Position numbers and translations under genes: made by a program. The notes beneath the pieces are model-generated. The model was given only the letters and a program-made list of their open reading frames with translations, ran no database searches and was not told the origin of the DNA. DNA of 64,000 nucleotides from Sphingomonas sp. NFR04 (lineage in GTDB: Bacteria > Pseudomonadota > Alphaproteobacteria > Sphingomonadales > Sphingomonadaceae): NCBI RefSeq assembly GCF_900114095.1, contig NZ_FORV01000009.1, positions 165,817 to 229,816 of the forward strand, written 5' to 3'. Position 1 is the first letter of the stretch. Each line of letters starts with the position of its first letter. This document shows, one piece after another, positions 18,291 to 27,163 of this stretch.

Positions 18291-18638
18291 ATGACCGTAC
18301 CTCAGCGACATCCTTTCCTCGACGACCTCGCCGAAGACGTCGTCCTCCATTCCAGCATCCTGCCCGCGCCGGTTTCCGGCCGGGCAGAGGTACTCCGCGT
18401 CGTCAAGGCAGGCGGCAGCCTGTATCGACGGCAGATTCCCACCTTTCTCGGCAACATCGAGGGCCGGGGGATCTTCGAGTACGATATCGAACTCACCGAC
18501 GGATCGGCGGCGCGCGGCCTAGTGTCGATGGTCCGCAACGGCAGCGGCGAGGTGACCCAGCTGCACATCACCTTCAGCCCGCAGGGCGCCGTGCTGGCAA
18601 TGGCGCAGGCACTGGCGGCGCCGCCTGTCCTTCCCTGA
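18291..18638 (+). CDS. Nuclear transport factor 2 (SnoaL)-like protein
   Basis: A 115-residue protein with a single NTF2/SnoaL-like cone fold: 'HPFLDDLAEDVVLHSSILPAPVSGRAEVLRVV' at the start and a strand-rich C-terminal part. Such small proteins act as isomerases, hydrolases or binding modules; the role here is unknown. AAGGAAAG precedes the ATG, and it is the last gene of the NmrA-like/OYE operon. Confidence 0.82.
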   Translation: MTVPQRHPFLDDLAEDVVLHSSILPAPVSGRAEVLRVVKAGGSLYRRQIPTFLGNIEGRGIFEYDIELTDGSAARGLVSMVRNGSGEVTQLHITFSPQGAVLAMAQALAAPPVLP

Positions 18639-18679
18639 AAAGAACGGCGCGAGGTGGAGTCCGGGCGCGACCTGGATTT

Positions 18680-18700
18680 CACCCGCAGCCAGGGCGGGTG
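18680..18700. terminator. Hairpin between convergent operons
   Basis: CACCCGC and GCGGGTG pair around a seven-base loop in the 74-bp gap between the NTF2-like gene and the convergent decarboxylase stop. There is no T-tract; it may work in both directions. Short stem, so modest confidence. Confidence 0.35.
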
Positions 18701-18712
18701 CTTGAAGGGCGT

Positions 18713-20071
18713 TCAGCCCCGGACCTGTGCACGCACCCGGATCAAGACGTCCGCCAGCTGTACGACATCGCTATCCTCGGTCCGCCACGAAGACAGGCTC
18801 AGGCGAAACGCCGGACGCCCCTGCCAGACCGTAGGGCCGAACCAGACTTCGCCGGACCGTTCGGCGCCGAGGCGGATCGCGGCGGTCTCGGCATCGTCGC
18901 GGCCGCGCACGACCAGCTGGTTCAGCACGACCCGGTTGAGCACCTCGAACCCCTCGCCTCGCAGGCGGTCCGCGAGCCACTGCGCCTGCGCGACATGCCG
19001 CTCCACCATCGCGGCGACGCCGTCGCGTCCCAGCGTCCGCAGCGCCGCCCAGACCGGAATGCCACGCGCGCGGCGGGAGAATTCAAGCGTCAGGTTCTTC
19101 TGCGCGTGCCGGGATCCTTCGGCATAGGCGGCATCGCTGTTCATCGCGCGCGCCAGCGCCTCGGGATCGCGGCAGATCGCCATGGCACAATCATAGGGCG
19201 TGTTGAGCCATTTGTGTCCGTCGACGGTCCAGCTGTCCGCCCCCTCGATACCCTCGGTCAGGTCGCGATGTGCCGAGGCGCGTGCCCAGAGTCCGAAGGC
19301 GCCGTCGACATGGACCCAGGCACCCGCGGCCTTTGCCAGCGGGATGATCTCGGCGAAGCGATCGAACTCGCCGGTGTTTACCTCGCCGGCCTGAATGATC
19401 ACAAGCGTGCGCGCATCGAGCGGCGGCAGTGCCGCGGGATCGATCCGCCCATGGGCATCGGTCGCCGCACGGACCAATTGTTCCGTGCCGAAGCCGAGGA
19501 CACGCAGCGCCTTGAGGATGGTCACATGCACCGTTTCCGGCACCACGACGCGGATGGGCGGCGCACCGAAGACACCGCGCGCGGCGACGTCCCACCCCGC
19601 GTTCGCGAGCAGGCGATCCCGTGCAGCCGTGAGCAGGGTCAGGCTGCATGCGGTGGCCGAGGTGCCGAAGCCGACCGCGCTCCCACGCGGGAGATCGAGA
19701 ATGTCGAGCAGCCATTCGGCCGCGACCTGCTCGATCCTCGCAGCCGCCGGCGAGGTCATGGCGAGCGCGGCGCCTTGGTCCCAGGCGAGCATCAGCCGCT
19801 CGGCGGCCGCCGCCACCGGCAGCGCCGCGCCCACGACGAAGCCAAAATAGCGTGGTCCGTTGGTCGCGACGGTCGCCGGCGTGCCCGCCTCGTCCAACAG
19901 CGCGAGCGTCTCGGTGCCGGGCCTTCCATAGTCGGGAATCCGCTCGTCGAAGCGTTCCAGCCCGTCCAGCGCCCGTTGATCCGGATAGACCCGGCGCTGT
20001 TCGATGCCGCGCAGATAGTCGGTCGCGCGCCGGTCCGCATCCGCGACGAGCGCGGCTTCTTCCACGTCCAT
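18713..20071 (-). CDS. Pyridoxal-dependent (group II) decarboxylase
   Basis: A 452-residue fold-type I PLP enzyme of the group II aromatic/glutamate decarboxylase family. The PLP lysine sits in 'SWTVDGHKWLNTPYDCAM', the cofactor aspartate in 'AWVHVDGAFGLWA', and the N-terminal half contains 'GFGTSATACSLTLLTAARDRLL'. The amino-acid substrate cannot be read. The start is an ATG 10 bases after the preceding gene's stop, with GAGG upstream. It is the last gene of a five-gene operon that begins with the HlyD efflux adaptor, so the product amine or ketone may be exported or derived from a substrate handled by the upstream thiolase and SDR; that link is inference. Confidence 0.88.
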   Translation of the reverse strand: MDVEEAALVADADRRATDYLRGIEQRRVYPDQRALDGLERFDERIPDYGRPGTETLALLDEAGTPATVATNGPRYFGFVVGAALPVAAAAERLMLAWDQGAALAMTSPAAARIEQVAAEWLLDILDLPRGSAVGFGTSATACSLTLLTAARDRLLANAGWDVAARGVFGAPPIRVVVPETVHVTILKALRVLGFGTEQLVRAATDAHGRIDPAALPPLDARTLVIIQAGEVNTGEFDRFAEIIPLAKAAGAWVHVDGAFGLWARASAHRDLTEGIEGADSWTVDGHKWLNTPYDCAMAICRDPEALARAMNSDAAYAEGSRHAQKNLTLEFSRRARGIPVWAALRTLGRDGVAAMVERHVAQAQWLADRLRGEGFEVLNRVVLNQLVVRGRDDAETAAIRLGAERSGEVWFGPTVWQGRPAFRLSLSSWRTEDSDVVQLADVLIRVRAQVRG

Positions 20072-20081
20072 GGTAACCTCG

Positions 20082-20777
20082 TCAAAAGGGATCGTTGGTG
20101 GGCTCGAAGCGCCAGAAGGGAGCGGTGAGCCCCACCGCCTCGAAGATCGCCGCGGCTTGCGCGCCGGTCCATTTCTGCCAGTCCGGATCGGCATGGCGGG
20201 CATACCAGCGGCGGCCCAGCTCCCACGCCTGCCGTATCGGAATCGCTTCGCCGCGGGGAAGCGCATGGCGGGCGGACCAGCGGTCCACATCCGCCGCACT
20301 GCGGAACGGCAGCACCGTGCTGCAGAAGCGGTGCACGTTGTTCCAGGCATTGCGCGGTGGAAGGGCGAAATGCACCTGGAGATCGTCCTCGATCACGTTC
20401 CCCTCCGTGACGTGGATCGTGATCGGCTCGGCCTCGCCGCCCAGACGGGTGTGCACGGCCGCGCTGCCGCCGATCAGCCCGACGATACCGGACGCACACC
20501 AGAGGCACGGCGCCCACCATCCGCGCTCGTCCTGCGCCACCCAGGTTCCCGTCGGCGTAAGCGAGAAGGGATGCAGCACCCATGGTTCGCCGCTATGCGG
20601 GTCGAGCACGGCGCCATGGGTGGCTTCAAGCGCGGCAAGCGCGGTGTCGACCCGTGCCACGTCCACCGCCAAGGCAGCGGCGACCTCCATCCGCGTTGGC
20701 GCCTTGCCCTGCCGCAGCAGCGGATCGACGAAGGCGTGGTGCACGCAACCCATGCCGCGTGGCGTGGCATCGGTCAT
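20082..20777 (-). CDS. MerB (alkylmercury lyase)-family protein
   Basis: A 231-residue protein. The N-terminal part looks like a winged-helix domain ('PTRMEVAAALAVDVARVDTAL') and the C-terminal part resembles the MerB core: 'PCLWCASGIVGLIGGSAAV' matches the region of MerB Cys96 ('WCALD'), and 'NVHRFCSTVLPF' matches the region of Cys159. The third catalytic residue, MerB Asp99, is replaced: the motif reads WCASG instead of WCALD. It may therefore not cleave organomercurials. The ATG overlaps the thiolase stop as ATGA, and the next gene starts 10 bases after its stop, so it is translationally coupled inside a metabolic/efflux operon rather than a mer operon; no merA, merR or merT is present. 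Confidence 0.72.
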   Translation of the reverse strand: MTDATPRGMGCVHHAFVDPLLRQGKAPTRMEVAAALAVDVARVDTALAALEATHGAVLDPHSGEPWVLHPFSLTPTGTWVAQDERGWWAPCLWCASGIVGLIGGSAAVHTRLGGEAEPITIHVTEGNVIEDDLQVHFALPPRNAWNNVHRFCSTVLPFRSAADVDRWSARHALPRGEAIPIRQAWELGRRWYARHADPDWQKWTGAQAAAIFEAVGLTAPFWRFEPTNDPF

Positions 20778-21958
20778 TGCATCGCTTCCAAGGCGAGGGC
20801 GATGCCCTGACCGCCGCCGATGCACAAAGTCACGATGCCGCGCCGCACGCCGTCCCGCCGCATCGCGTGCAGCAGGCGCGTGACCAGCACCGCACCGGTG
20901 GCACCGATCGGATGGCCATGCGCGATCGCGCCGCCCTCGACATTGACGATGTCGAGCGGCAGCCCGAGCCCCTGCGCGACCGCCAGCGGCACCACGGCAA
21001 AGGCCTCGTTGATCTCGACCCGCTCGATATCCCCCAGCGTCCAGCCGGCACGCTCGAGCGCCTGCGTTACCGCCGGGACGGGCGCCATTCCGAAGCGTGC
21101 CGGTTCGACCGCGCACAGTCCGTGCGCGACAAGGCGGCCGATCGGCGCCAGCCCGGCAGCCTCGGCGGCCCTGCGATCGGCGACCAGCATCGCCGCCGCA
21201 CCGCTGTTAAGGCCGGGCGCGTTGCCGGCGGTGATCGTGCCATCCGGCCGGAAGGCGGGCTTCAATCGCGCCAGCGCCTCGATCGTTGTCGCAGGCCGCG
21301 GCGCCTCGTCCCAGTCGAAGCGGGTGACGCCCTTGCGGCCGGCAACCTCCACGGCGACGATCTCGGCGTCGAAGCGCCCGGCGCCTTGCGCGGCTGCGAA
21401 CCTTGCCTGCGAACGGGCCGCCCAGGCGTCCTGCGCCTCGCGGTCGACCTCGGCCTCGCGCGCCAGATCCTTAGTGTGCCAGCCCGAATGCTCGCCTGAA
21501 AAGGCGTCGACCAGGCCGTCGCGCAGCATCGCGTCGTAGATCTCCGCCGGACCCATCCGATAGCCCCAGCGTCCGCCGTCCATCAGGTAGGGCGCGCGGT
21601 CCATATTCTCCATTCCGCCGGCGATGGCGAAGGCGTGGCGGCCAAGCAGGATGTCGTCCGCGGCGGAGACGATGGCCTGCGCCCCGGATCCGCAGACCCG
21701 GTTGACGGTCAGCGCCGGGACCGCGACCGGCAGGCCGCCGCCGATCGCCGCCTGGCGGGCCGGATTCATGCGATTGCCGGCCTGGATGACGTTGCCCAGC
21801 ACGACCGCCCCGACCCGCGCGGGATCGAGCGCCGTGCGGCGCAGCGTTTCGCAGACGACAGCGGCGCCAAGCTCCGTCGCGGGCACCTCCTTCAACGAAC
21901 CGCCATAGCTGCCGATCGCGGTCCGGACCGGCTCGCAGATCACGATGTCTCGTGGCAT
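20774..21958 (-). CDS. Thiolase (acetyl-CoA C-acyltransferase)
   Basis: A 394-residue thiolase with all three catalytic elements: acylated Cys89 in 'NRVCGSGAQAI', the base in 'EGGAIAHGHPIGATGA', and the second Cys in 'LCIGGGQGIA'; 'EINEAFAVV' is also present. Length is typical for the family. It catalyses condensation or cleavage between acyl-CoA and acetyl-CoA. The stop overlaps the next gene's ATG by four bases, and it lies 83 bases downstream of an SDR gene. Whether it is biosynthetic or degradative is not clear. Confidence 0.92.
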   Translation of the reverse strand: MPRDIVICEPVRTAIGSYGGSLKEVPATELGAAVVCETLRRTALDPARVGAVVLGNVIQAGNRMNPARQAAIGGGLPVAVPALTVNRVCGSGAQAIVSAADDILLGRHAFAIAGGMENMDRAPYLMDGGRWGYRMGPAEIYDAMLRDGLVDAFSGEHSGWHTKDLAREAEVDREAQDAWAARSQARFAAAQGAGRFDAEIVAVEVAGRKGVTRFDWDEAPRPATTIEALARLKPAFRPDGTITAGNAPGLNSGAAAMLVADRRAAEAAGLAPIGRLVAHGLCAVEPARFGMAPVPAVTQALERAGWTLGDIERVEINEAFAVVPLAVAQGLGLPLDIVNVEGGAIAHGHPIGATGAVLVTRLLHAMRRDGVRRGIVTLCIGGGQGIALALEAMQ

Positions 21959-22041
21959 TGCCTTTGCTCCACCATCGAATTCTGAAAGCTGACAGCGGCC
22001 GGCAGCGCGGATATGCGCGGCGGCCGCTGCGATCCTTTAGT

Positions 22042-22848
22042 TCAGGCCGCGACGCTCTCCGCGCTCGCCCGATAGCGCGGGGCCACCTCGCGGCTGGAAA
22101 GTTCGGACGCCATGGCGAGCCGCGCATCCTGCATCGCCTGCCACTTGCCCTCGTCCGCCAGCGGCGGGATAGTGACGGTCTCGCCACGATCGAAGCCGAC
22201 CAGCGCGGCATCGACCAGGTCGCCCGCGTCCATCACCCACTCGGCCGGGAAGGAGTCGACGTCCTTGCCCGAACGTGCCCAGATCTCGGTGCGGGTCGCG
22301 CCCGGCAGCACCGCCTGAACGCGGATGCCCTTGCCGCCGACTTCCTTGGCGAGACCCTGGGTGAGGTTGAGGACGAAAGCCTTGGTGGCGCTGTAGGTGC
22401 CGTCGAACATCTCGGGCGCGAGCGCCAGCACCGACGACAGGTTGATGATGCCGCCCTTGCCGCGCGGCGCGAACGCGCGCACCGCGGCCCCTGCCAGCAG
22501 CGTCGGCGCGGTGACGTTGATCGCGATCAGCTGCTCGATCGTCGCCACCGGCGTGTCGATCAGCGTGCCTTCCAGCGAAATGCCAGCATTGTTGACGAGC
22601 AGGGTCAGCGTCTCGTCGGCGGCGATCCGCGCCTCCACCTTGGCGAGTTGCGCGCGATCGCTCAGGTCGGCAGGCAGCACGTCGACGCGCACGCCGGCTT
22701 CTGCGCGGAGGCGCGTGGCGAGCGCGTCGAGCCGGGCCACATCGCGCGCGACGAGCACGAGGTCATAGCCGCGACGGGCGAGGCGATCGGCATAGATCGC
22801 GCCGATGCCGGTCGAGGCGCCGGTGATGAGGGCAGTTCCGTGGGACAT
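22042..22848 (-). CDS. Short-chain dehydrogenase/reductase
   Basis: A 268-residue classical SDR. The NAD(P) motif is TGASTGIG at the N-terminus, 'LLVNNAGISLEG' follows, and the active site is 'INLSSVLALAPEMFDGTYSATKAF' with the YxxxK pair. Substrate unknown. The ATG follows AAGGAG by eight bases, and the start lies 26 bases after the HlyD gene, so the two are cotranscribed. Confidence 0.92.
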   Translation of the reverse strand: MSHGTALITGASTGIGAIYADRLARRGYDLVLVARDVARLDALATRLRAEAGVRVDVLPADLSDRAQLAKVEARIAADETLTLLVNNAGISLEGTLIDTPVATIEQLIAINVTAPTLLAGAAVRAFAPRGKGGIINLSSVLALAPEMFDGTYSATKAFVLNLTQGLAKEVGGKGIRVQAVLPGATRTEIWARSGKDVDSFPAEWVMDAGDLVDAALVGFDRGETVTIPPLADEGKWQAMQDARLAMASELSSREVAPRYRASAESVAA

Positions 22849-22874
22849 TGCTAATCTCCTTGTTTGAAGCGGGA

Positions 22875-24041
22875 TCAGTGGGACAGCCGCACCTTGGCGG
22901 TGACGGACAGGCCGGGGCGCAGCGCCTGATCGATGGCCTGGCCGGGGTCGAAGCGGATGCGCACGGGCACGCGCTGGACGATCTTGGTGAAATTGCCGGT
23001 GCCGGGCTCGAACGGCAGCAGCGAGAAGCTGGAGCCCGTGCCCGGCGCGAAGCTCTCGACATGGCCGGTCAGCGGATGGTCGAGCGCGTCGATGCGGATC
23101 GTTGCGCGTTGGCCGACCCGCATGTCGCGGGTCTGCGTCTCCTTGAAATTCGCGGTGACGTAGAGCGCGTGCATCGGCACCAGCGTGAGCAGCCGTGAGC
23201 CGGGCTGGACATAGTCTCCCACCCGCACCTGCCGGTTGCCCACCACGCCGTCCACCGCCGCGCGGATCAGCGCATGCCCCTGGTCCTGCCGGGCGAGATC
23301 GAGCGCTGCGACCGCGCGCAGCCGCGCTGCCTCCGCCTGTTCGAGCGTGGCCAGCAAGCCGGGCCGACGCGCCGCCGTGACCGCCGCCTGCTGCTGCGCC
23401 ACGGCGAGCAGGGCCTGCGCCTTCGCCGCCTCCTGGGCGCCACCAATGGCTCTGGTGCGGTAGGTCTCGGCATCGCGAGCGGCCACCGCGCCGGTTGCGA
23501 CCAGTGCATCGTAGCGGCGACCATCGGCTTCGGCGCGCGCCGCCTCGGCCGCGGTCGAGCGGATCGTGGTGCGCGCAGCGGTCACCTGCGCCGCGGCGAG
23601 CCGCTCTTCCGCATCCAGGCTCGAGAGCGCCGCACGCGCCGCGGCGATGTTGGCATCGGCATCGGCCAGATCGGCGCGAGCGCTCGCCGCCTTGGCGTCG
23701 AACTCCTCCGGGTCGATCCGCACCAGCGGATCGCCGGCATGCACAAGCTGATTGTCGCGCACATACACCGCGCCGACCAAGCCGCGGACCTTGGGTGCAA
23801 CGGTGGTCGAATCGGCCGCCACGTAGGCATCGTCGGTCGCTTCGACGGAGGGGGTGGCCGTGATCCACAGCGCGCCGCCGCCCGCAACAACCAGTGCGAG
23901 CGCCGATACGAAGAGCACGCGCCTGCCGGGCAGGCGCCGACTCCGACGGTTGGCAGATGCCGACGATGCTTCCGCCGGTCCGCTTGCCATGTCCGGGCGC
24001 CGCAGCTCCACCACCTGTTCCCCGATCGGCTCTGCGCTCAT
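22875..24041 (-). CDS. HlyD/EmrA-family efflux membrane-fusion protein
   Basis: A 388-residue periplasmic adaptor. A short cytoplasmic N-terminus (about 1-40) precedes one membrane helix ('VLFVSALALVVAGGGALW'), then the biotinyl-lipoyl half 'EATDDAYVAADSTTVAPKVRGLV', a long helical hairpin, the second lipoyl half 'IRAAVDGVVGNRQVRVGDYVQPG' and the beta-barrel domain. It is the likely partner of the divergently encoded DHA2 MFS pump and NodT-like outer-membrane factor, forming a tripartite EmrAB-TolC-like exporter. A strong GGAGG lies six bases before the ATG. The promoter region contains twin palindromic operators at 24072-24108. Confidence 0.92.
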   Translation of the reverse strand: MSAEPIGEQVVELRRPDMASGPAEASSASANRRSRRLPGRRVLFVSALALVVAGGGALWITATPSVEATDDAYVAADSTTVAPKVRGLVGAVYVRDNQLVHAGDPLVRIDPEEFDAKAASARADLADADANIAAARAALSSLDAEERLAAAQVTAARTTIRSTAAEAARAEADGRRYDALVATGAVAARDAETYRTRAIGGAQEAAKAQALLAVAQQQAAVTAARRPGLLATLEQAEAARLRAVAALDLARQDQGHALIRAAVDGVVGNRQVRVGDYVQPGSRLLTLVPMHALYVTANFKETQTRDMRVGQRATIRIDALDHPLTGHVESFAPGTGSSFSLLPFEPGTGNFTKIVQRVPVRIRFDPGQAIDQALRPGLSVTAKVRLSH

Positions 24042-24071
24042 CTCGCGCCTCCTTGCAGAAATGCCTTGCCC

Positions 24072-24108
24072 ATATGACGATCATCATATTATATGACGTC
24101 CATCATAT
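24072..24108. promoter_or_regulatory. Twin palindromic operator ATATGA-N6-TCATAT
   Basis: Two copies of the same perfect inverted repeat lie at 24072-24089 and 24091-24108, with centres 19 bp apart (nearly two helical turns). They sit between the divergent HlyD and MFS genes, and are AT-rich in a GC-rich setting. Symmetry and spacing suit cooperative binding by a TetR-type dimer; the TetR gene at the end of the MFS operon is the obvious candidate. Confidence 0.72.
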
Positions 24109-25747
24109 GTCGAGTCCCAATTTTGCCGGATCGAAAGGAATCGCGTTGGCCGGATGGTTGCAGGCACTGGGGCAGGACTGGTCGGCAGACCCGTCGGCCA
24201 TGCCGACCGCGCGCAAGTTCCTGATCTTCGGCGTGATGGCGTTCGGCCAGTTCATGGCGCTGTTCGACATCCAGATCGTCTCCGCGTCCCTCAGCGACGT
24301 CCAGGCGGGACTCGCCGCCGGGCCGGACGAAGTCAGCTGGGTGCAGACGGCCTATCTGATGGCCGAGCTCGTGATGATTCCGCTCTCCGGCTATCTCGCC
24401 GGCGCGATGTCGACGCGGTGGCTGTTCGTCCTGTCGGCCGGCATGTTCACCTTCTCCAGCCTGATGTGCGGGCTGTCGTGGAACATGGAATCGATGATCG
24501 CCTTCCGCGCGCTGCAGGGCTTTACCGGCGGCGCGATGGTGCCGCTGGTCTTCGCTGTCGGCTTCACGATCTTTTCCGGCAAGCAGCGCGCGCTGATCCC
24601 CGCCATCCTCGGCACGGTGAGCGTGCTGGCGCCCACGCTGGGGCCGAGCGCGGGCGGCGCGATCACCCAGGCGCTCGACTGGCGCTGGCTGTTCTTCATC
24701 AACATCCTGCCCGGGGTGATCGTGACGCTGCTCGCCTCGCAGATCCTGCGGGTCGACCGGGCGACGCCGTCGATGTTCGCCCGAATCGACTGGAGCCATT
24801 TCGTCGCGATGGCGGTGTTCCTGGCCGGCCTCGAATATGTGCTGGAGGAAGGGCCGCGAAAGGACTGGTTCGGCGATCCGGGGATCGCCGTGGCGGCGTG
24901 GTGCTCGGCGGTGGCGTTCGTGCTGTTCCTCGAGCGGTCCTTCCGCTCGACCAACCCGCTGGTGCGGCTGCAGCCCTTCCGCCGCCCGACCTTCGCCTTT
25001 GCCTGCACCTTCAACTTCGTGATCGGCATCGGCATGTATTCGGCGATCTATCTGGTGCCGGTCTATCTCGCCCGCATCCGAGGCTATGACTCGCTCCAGA
25101 TCGGCACCACGGTATTCGTCGTCGGCATCACCCAGCTGCTCAGCGTGGTTATCAGCGCCTATCTGAGCCAGCGGGTCGACATGCGCTGGATGATCACCGT
25201 CGGCCTGTCGCTCTTCGCCTGGAGCCTGTGGCTCACCTCCAGCATGACGAGCAGCTGGGGCTTCTGGGAGTTCTTCGTGCCGCAGGCGGTGCGGGGGCTG
25301 GCGCTGATGCTGTGCATCGTACCCAGCGTGACCATGGCGCTGGCCGGTTTCCCGCCGGCCGAGCTGCGCTACGCCTCCGGCCTGTTCAACCTGATGCGCA
25401 ACCTGGGCGGGGCGATCGGCATCGCCGTCGTCAACACGCTGCTGCGCGACCATGCCCGCATCGCCTCGACGCGGCTTGGCGAGTCGCTCGGCACGCACCC
25501 AGGCGCCGCGACCGACGCAGTGGCGACCATCGCGCGCCGCCTCGGCCAGATCGCCCCCGATCCGCGCGAAGCCGCGGCGATGGCGCAGGGCCTGTTCGCC
25601 CAGCTGGTGGGCCGAGAGGCACTGACGATCGCCTTCGACGACGTGTTTCGCCTGCTTGCCTGGATGTTCATCGCCGCGCTGGTGATGGTGCCCTTCTGCC
25701 GCCCGCCCGCCAATGCCGCCCCGCCGCCGCCGGATGCGGCGCACTGA
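24107..25747 (+). CDS. DHA2-family MFS efflux transporter (EmrB-like)
   Basis: A 546-residue drug:H+ antiporter with 14 predicted membrane helices. Typical DHA2 features are 'MALFDIQIVSASLSDVQ' in helix 1, 'VSWVQTAYLMAELVMIPLSG' and the motif-C-like 'LGPSAGGAITQALDWRWLFF'. It probably pumps hydrophobic or aromatic toxins together with the divergent HlyD adaptor and the downstream NodT outer-membrane factor. The listed ATG start overlaps the second operator and has no ribosome site; a TTG at 24146, preceded by AAAGGAA five bases upstream and giving 'MAGWLQALGQDW', is at least as plausible and would free the operators from the coding region. The stop is 12 bases before the next gene. Confidence 0.9.
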   Translation: MSSPNFAGSKGIALAGWLQALGQDWSADPSAMPTARKFLIFGVMAFGQFMALFDIQIVSASLSDVQAGLAAGPDEVSWVQTAYLMAELVMIPLSGYLAGAMSTRWLFVLSAGMFTFSSLMCGLSWNMESMIAFRALQGFTGGAMVPLVFAVGFTIFSGKQRALIPAILGTVSVLAPTLGPSAGGAITQALDWRWLFFINILPGVIVTLLASQILRVDRATPSMFARIDWSHFVAMAVFLAGLEYVLEEGPRKDWFGDPGIAVAAWCSAVAFVLFLERSFRSTNPLVRLQPFRRPTFAFACTFNFVIGIGMYSAIYLVPVYLARIRGYDSLQIGTTVFVVGITQLLSVVISAYLSQRVDMRWMITVGLSLFAWSLWLTSSMTSSWGFWEFFVPQAVRGLALMLCIVPSVTMALAGFPPAELRYASGLFNLMRNLGGAIGIAVVNTLLRDHARIASTRLGESLGTHPGAATDAVATIARRLGQIAPDPREAAAMAQGLFAQLVGREALTIAFDDVFRLLAWMFIAALVMVPFCRPPANAAPPPPDAAH

Positions 25748-25759
25748 GGAGTCCGCGCC

Positions 25760-27163
25760 ATGCGCCTTGCCCCTGCCCTGCTCGCCGTCTCCACGCTATC
25801 CGGCTGCGCCGCCGGACGGGACTATACCCGCCCCGAGATCGCGCTGTCCGCCACCTATCACGCGCCCGTGCCCATCGCCGCGTCCGACGCGCAGTGGTGG
25901 CGCCGCTTCGGCGATCCCGTCCTCGATACGCTGGTGGAAGCGGCACTGGCGCAGAATCTCGACATCGCCGCCGCCGCCGCGCGCGTGGAGCAGGCCCGCG
26001 CAGCCGCGGGCGCAAGCGGTGCCGCCCTGCTGCCCCAGCTGGACCTCGCCGCCTCAGGCGAGCGGACCCGCCAATCGCTGCGCACCCCCGTCGGCACGGT
26101 GGCGGACCGGCTGGATCTGCCGCGCGACTATTCGCTCTACACGGTCGGGCCGCAGGCATCCTGGGAACTGGACCTGTTCGGCGGGCTACGGCGCGGGCGC
26201 GAAGCAGCACGCGCCGACTATGCCGCGAGTGCTGCGGACGCGGCCGCGGTGCGGCTGAGCGTGGCCGCGGAAGCCGCCGACGCCTATCTGCAGCTCCGCG
26301 GCCTGCAGGCCCGATACGAGGTGGTCACGCAACAGCTGGAAACGGAACGCCAACTGGCCGCGCTGGTCCGCCTGCAGGCCGAGCAGGGCCTGGTCGCAGA
26401 GCGCGAACTGCACCGCGTGCTGGGCGAAAGCGCCGGGATCGAGGCCAGCCTCGCCCCGCTGCGCGCCGCGATCGCCGGGCAGATCCATCGCCTCGACGTG
26501 CTGACCGGGCTGCAGGCAGGATCGGACCCGCTCCATCTGGCCACCGCCAGGGCGACGCCCGACGCGCCTGATCCCGGCGGCAGTGCCGTGCCGGGCGAAC
26601 TGATGCGTCGTCGCCCGGATCTCGTAGCCGCGGAACGCCGGCTCGCCGCGAGTAGTGCGCGGACCGGGGCCGCCCTCGCCGACTATTACCCCCATCTGGC
26701 GCTGAACGGGCTGCTCGGCTTCGCCAGCATCGGCACGGGCGGCCTCTTTACCAGCGCCGGCCTGCAGGCGAGCGGCGGGGCAGGACTTCGCTGGCGTCTG
26801 TTCGACTTCGGTCGGGTGGATGCCGAAGTAGCGCAGGCTCGCGGTCGCGAGGCGGAGGCGCTGGCCCAGTTCCGCGGGTCGGTGCTACGGGCCACGGAAG
26901 ACGTGGAAACCGCGATCACCCGCCTTGCCGAAGCGCGGGCGGAGATTACCTTGCGCGAACAGCAGGTCGCGTCGCTCACCCGCGCGCGCGACCAGGCACG
27001 GCAGGGCTATGCGGGCGGCGCGCTGGCGCTGGTCGACGTGCTAGATGCAGACCGTGCGCTGCTGGAGGCCCAGGATCGCCTCGCCGGTGCTCGCGCCGAT
27101 GCCGCCCGCGCATCCGTCGCGGCGGTTCGTGCATTGGGCGGAGGATGGGAAACGAGGAGTTGA
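25760..27163 (+). CDS. NodT-family outer-membrane efflux lipoprotein
   Basis: A 467-residue TolC/OprM-like channel. It begins with a lipoprotein signal peptide with lipobox LSGC ('LLAVSTLSGCAAGRDYTRP'), followed by two repeated outer-membrane-efflux halves with long coiled helices ('LVAAERRLAASSARTGAALADYYPHLAL' and 'VASLTRARDQARQGYAGGALALVDVL' are characteristic). It should form the trimeric exit duct of the MFS/HlyD pump. GAGGAG precedes the ATG. The stop TGA overlaps by one base the ATG of the TetR gene. Confidence 0.93.
   Translation: MRLAPALLAVSTLSGCAAGRDYTRPEIALSATYHAPVPIAASDAQWWRRFGDPVLDTLVEAALAQNLDIAAAAARVEQARAAAGASGAALLPQLDLAASGERTRQSLRTPVGTVADRLDLPRDYSLYTVGPQASWELDLFGGLRRGREAARADYAASAADAAAVRLSVAAEAADAYLQLRGLQARYEVVTQQLETERQLAALVRLQAEQGLVAERELHRVLGESAGIEASLAPLRAAIAGQIHRLDVLTGLQAGSDPLHLATARATPDAPDPGGSAVPGELMRRRPDLVAAERRLAASSARTGAALADYYPHLALNGLLGFASIGTGGLFTSAGLQASGGAGLRWRLFDFGRVDAEVAQARGREAEALAQFRGSVLRATEDVETAITRLAEARAEITLREQQVASLTRARDQARQGYAGGALALVDVLDADRALLEAQDRLAGARADAARASVAAVRALGGGWETRS

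Noticed and set aside
16227..18350. 707-codon minus-strand frame across the NmrA-like and OYE genes
   Set aside because: Spans two well-supported plus-strand genes and shows no motif.
24089..25744. 551-codon minus-strand frame opposite the MFS gene
   Set aside because: Antisense of a membrane protein, giving a typical charged, domain-free shadow.
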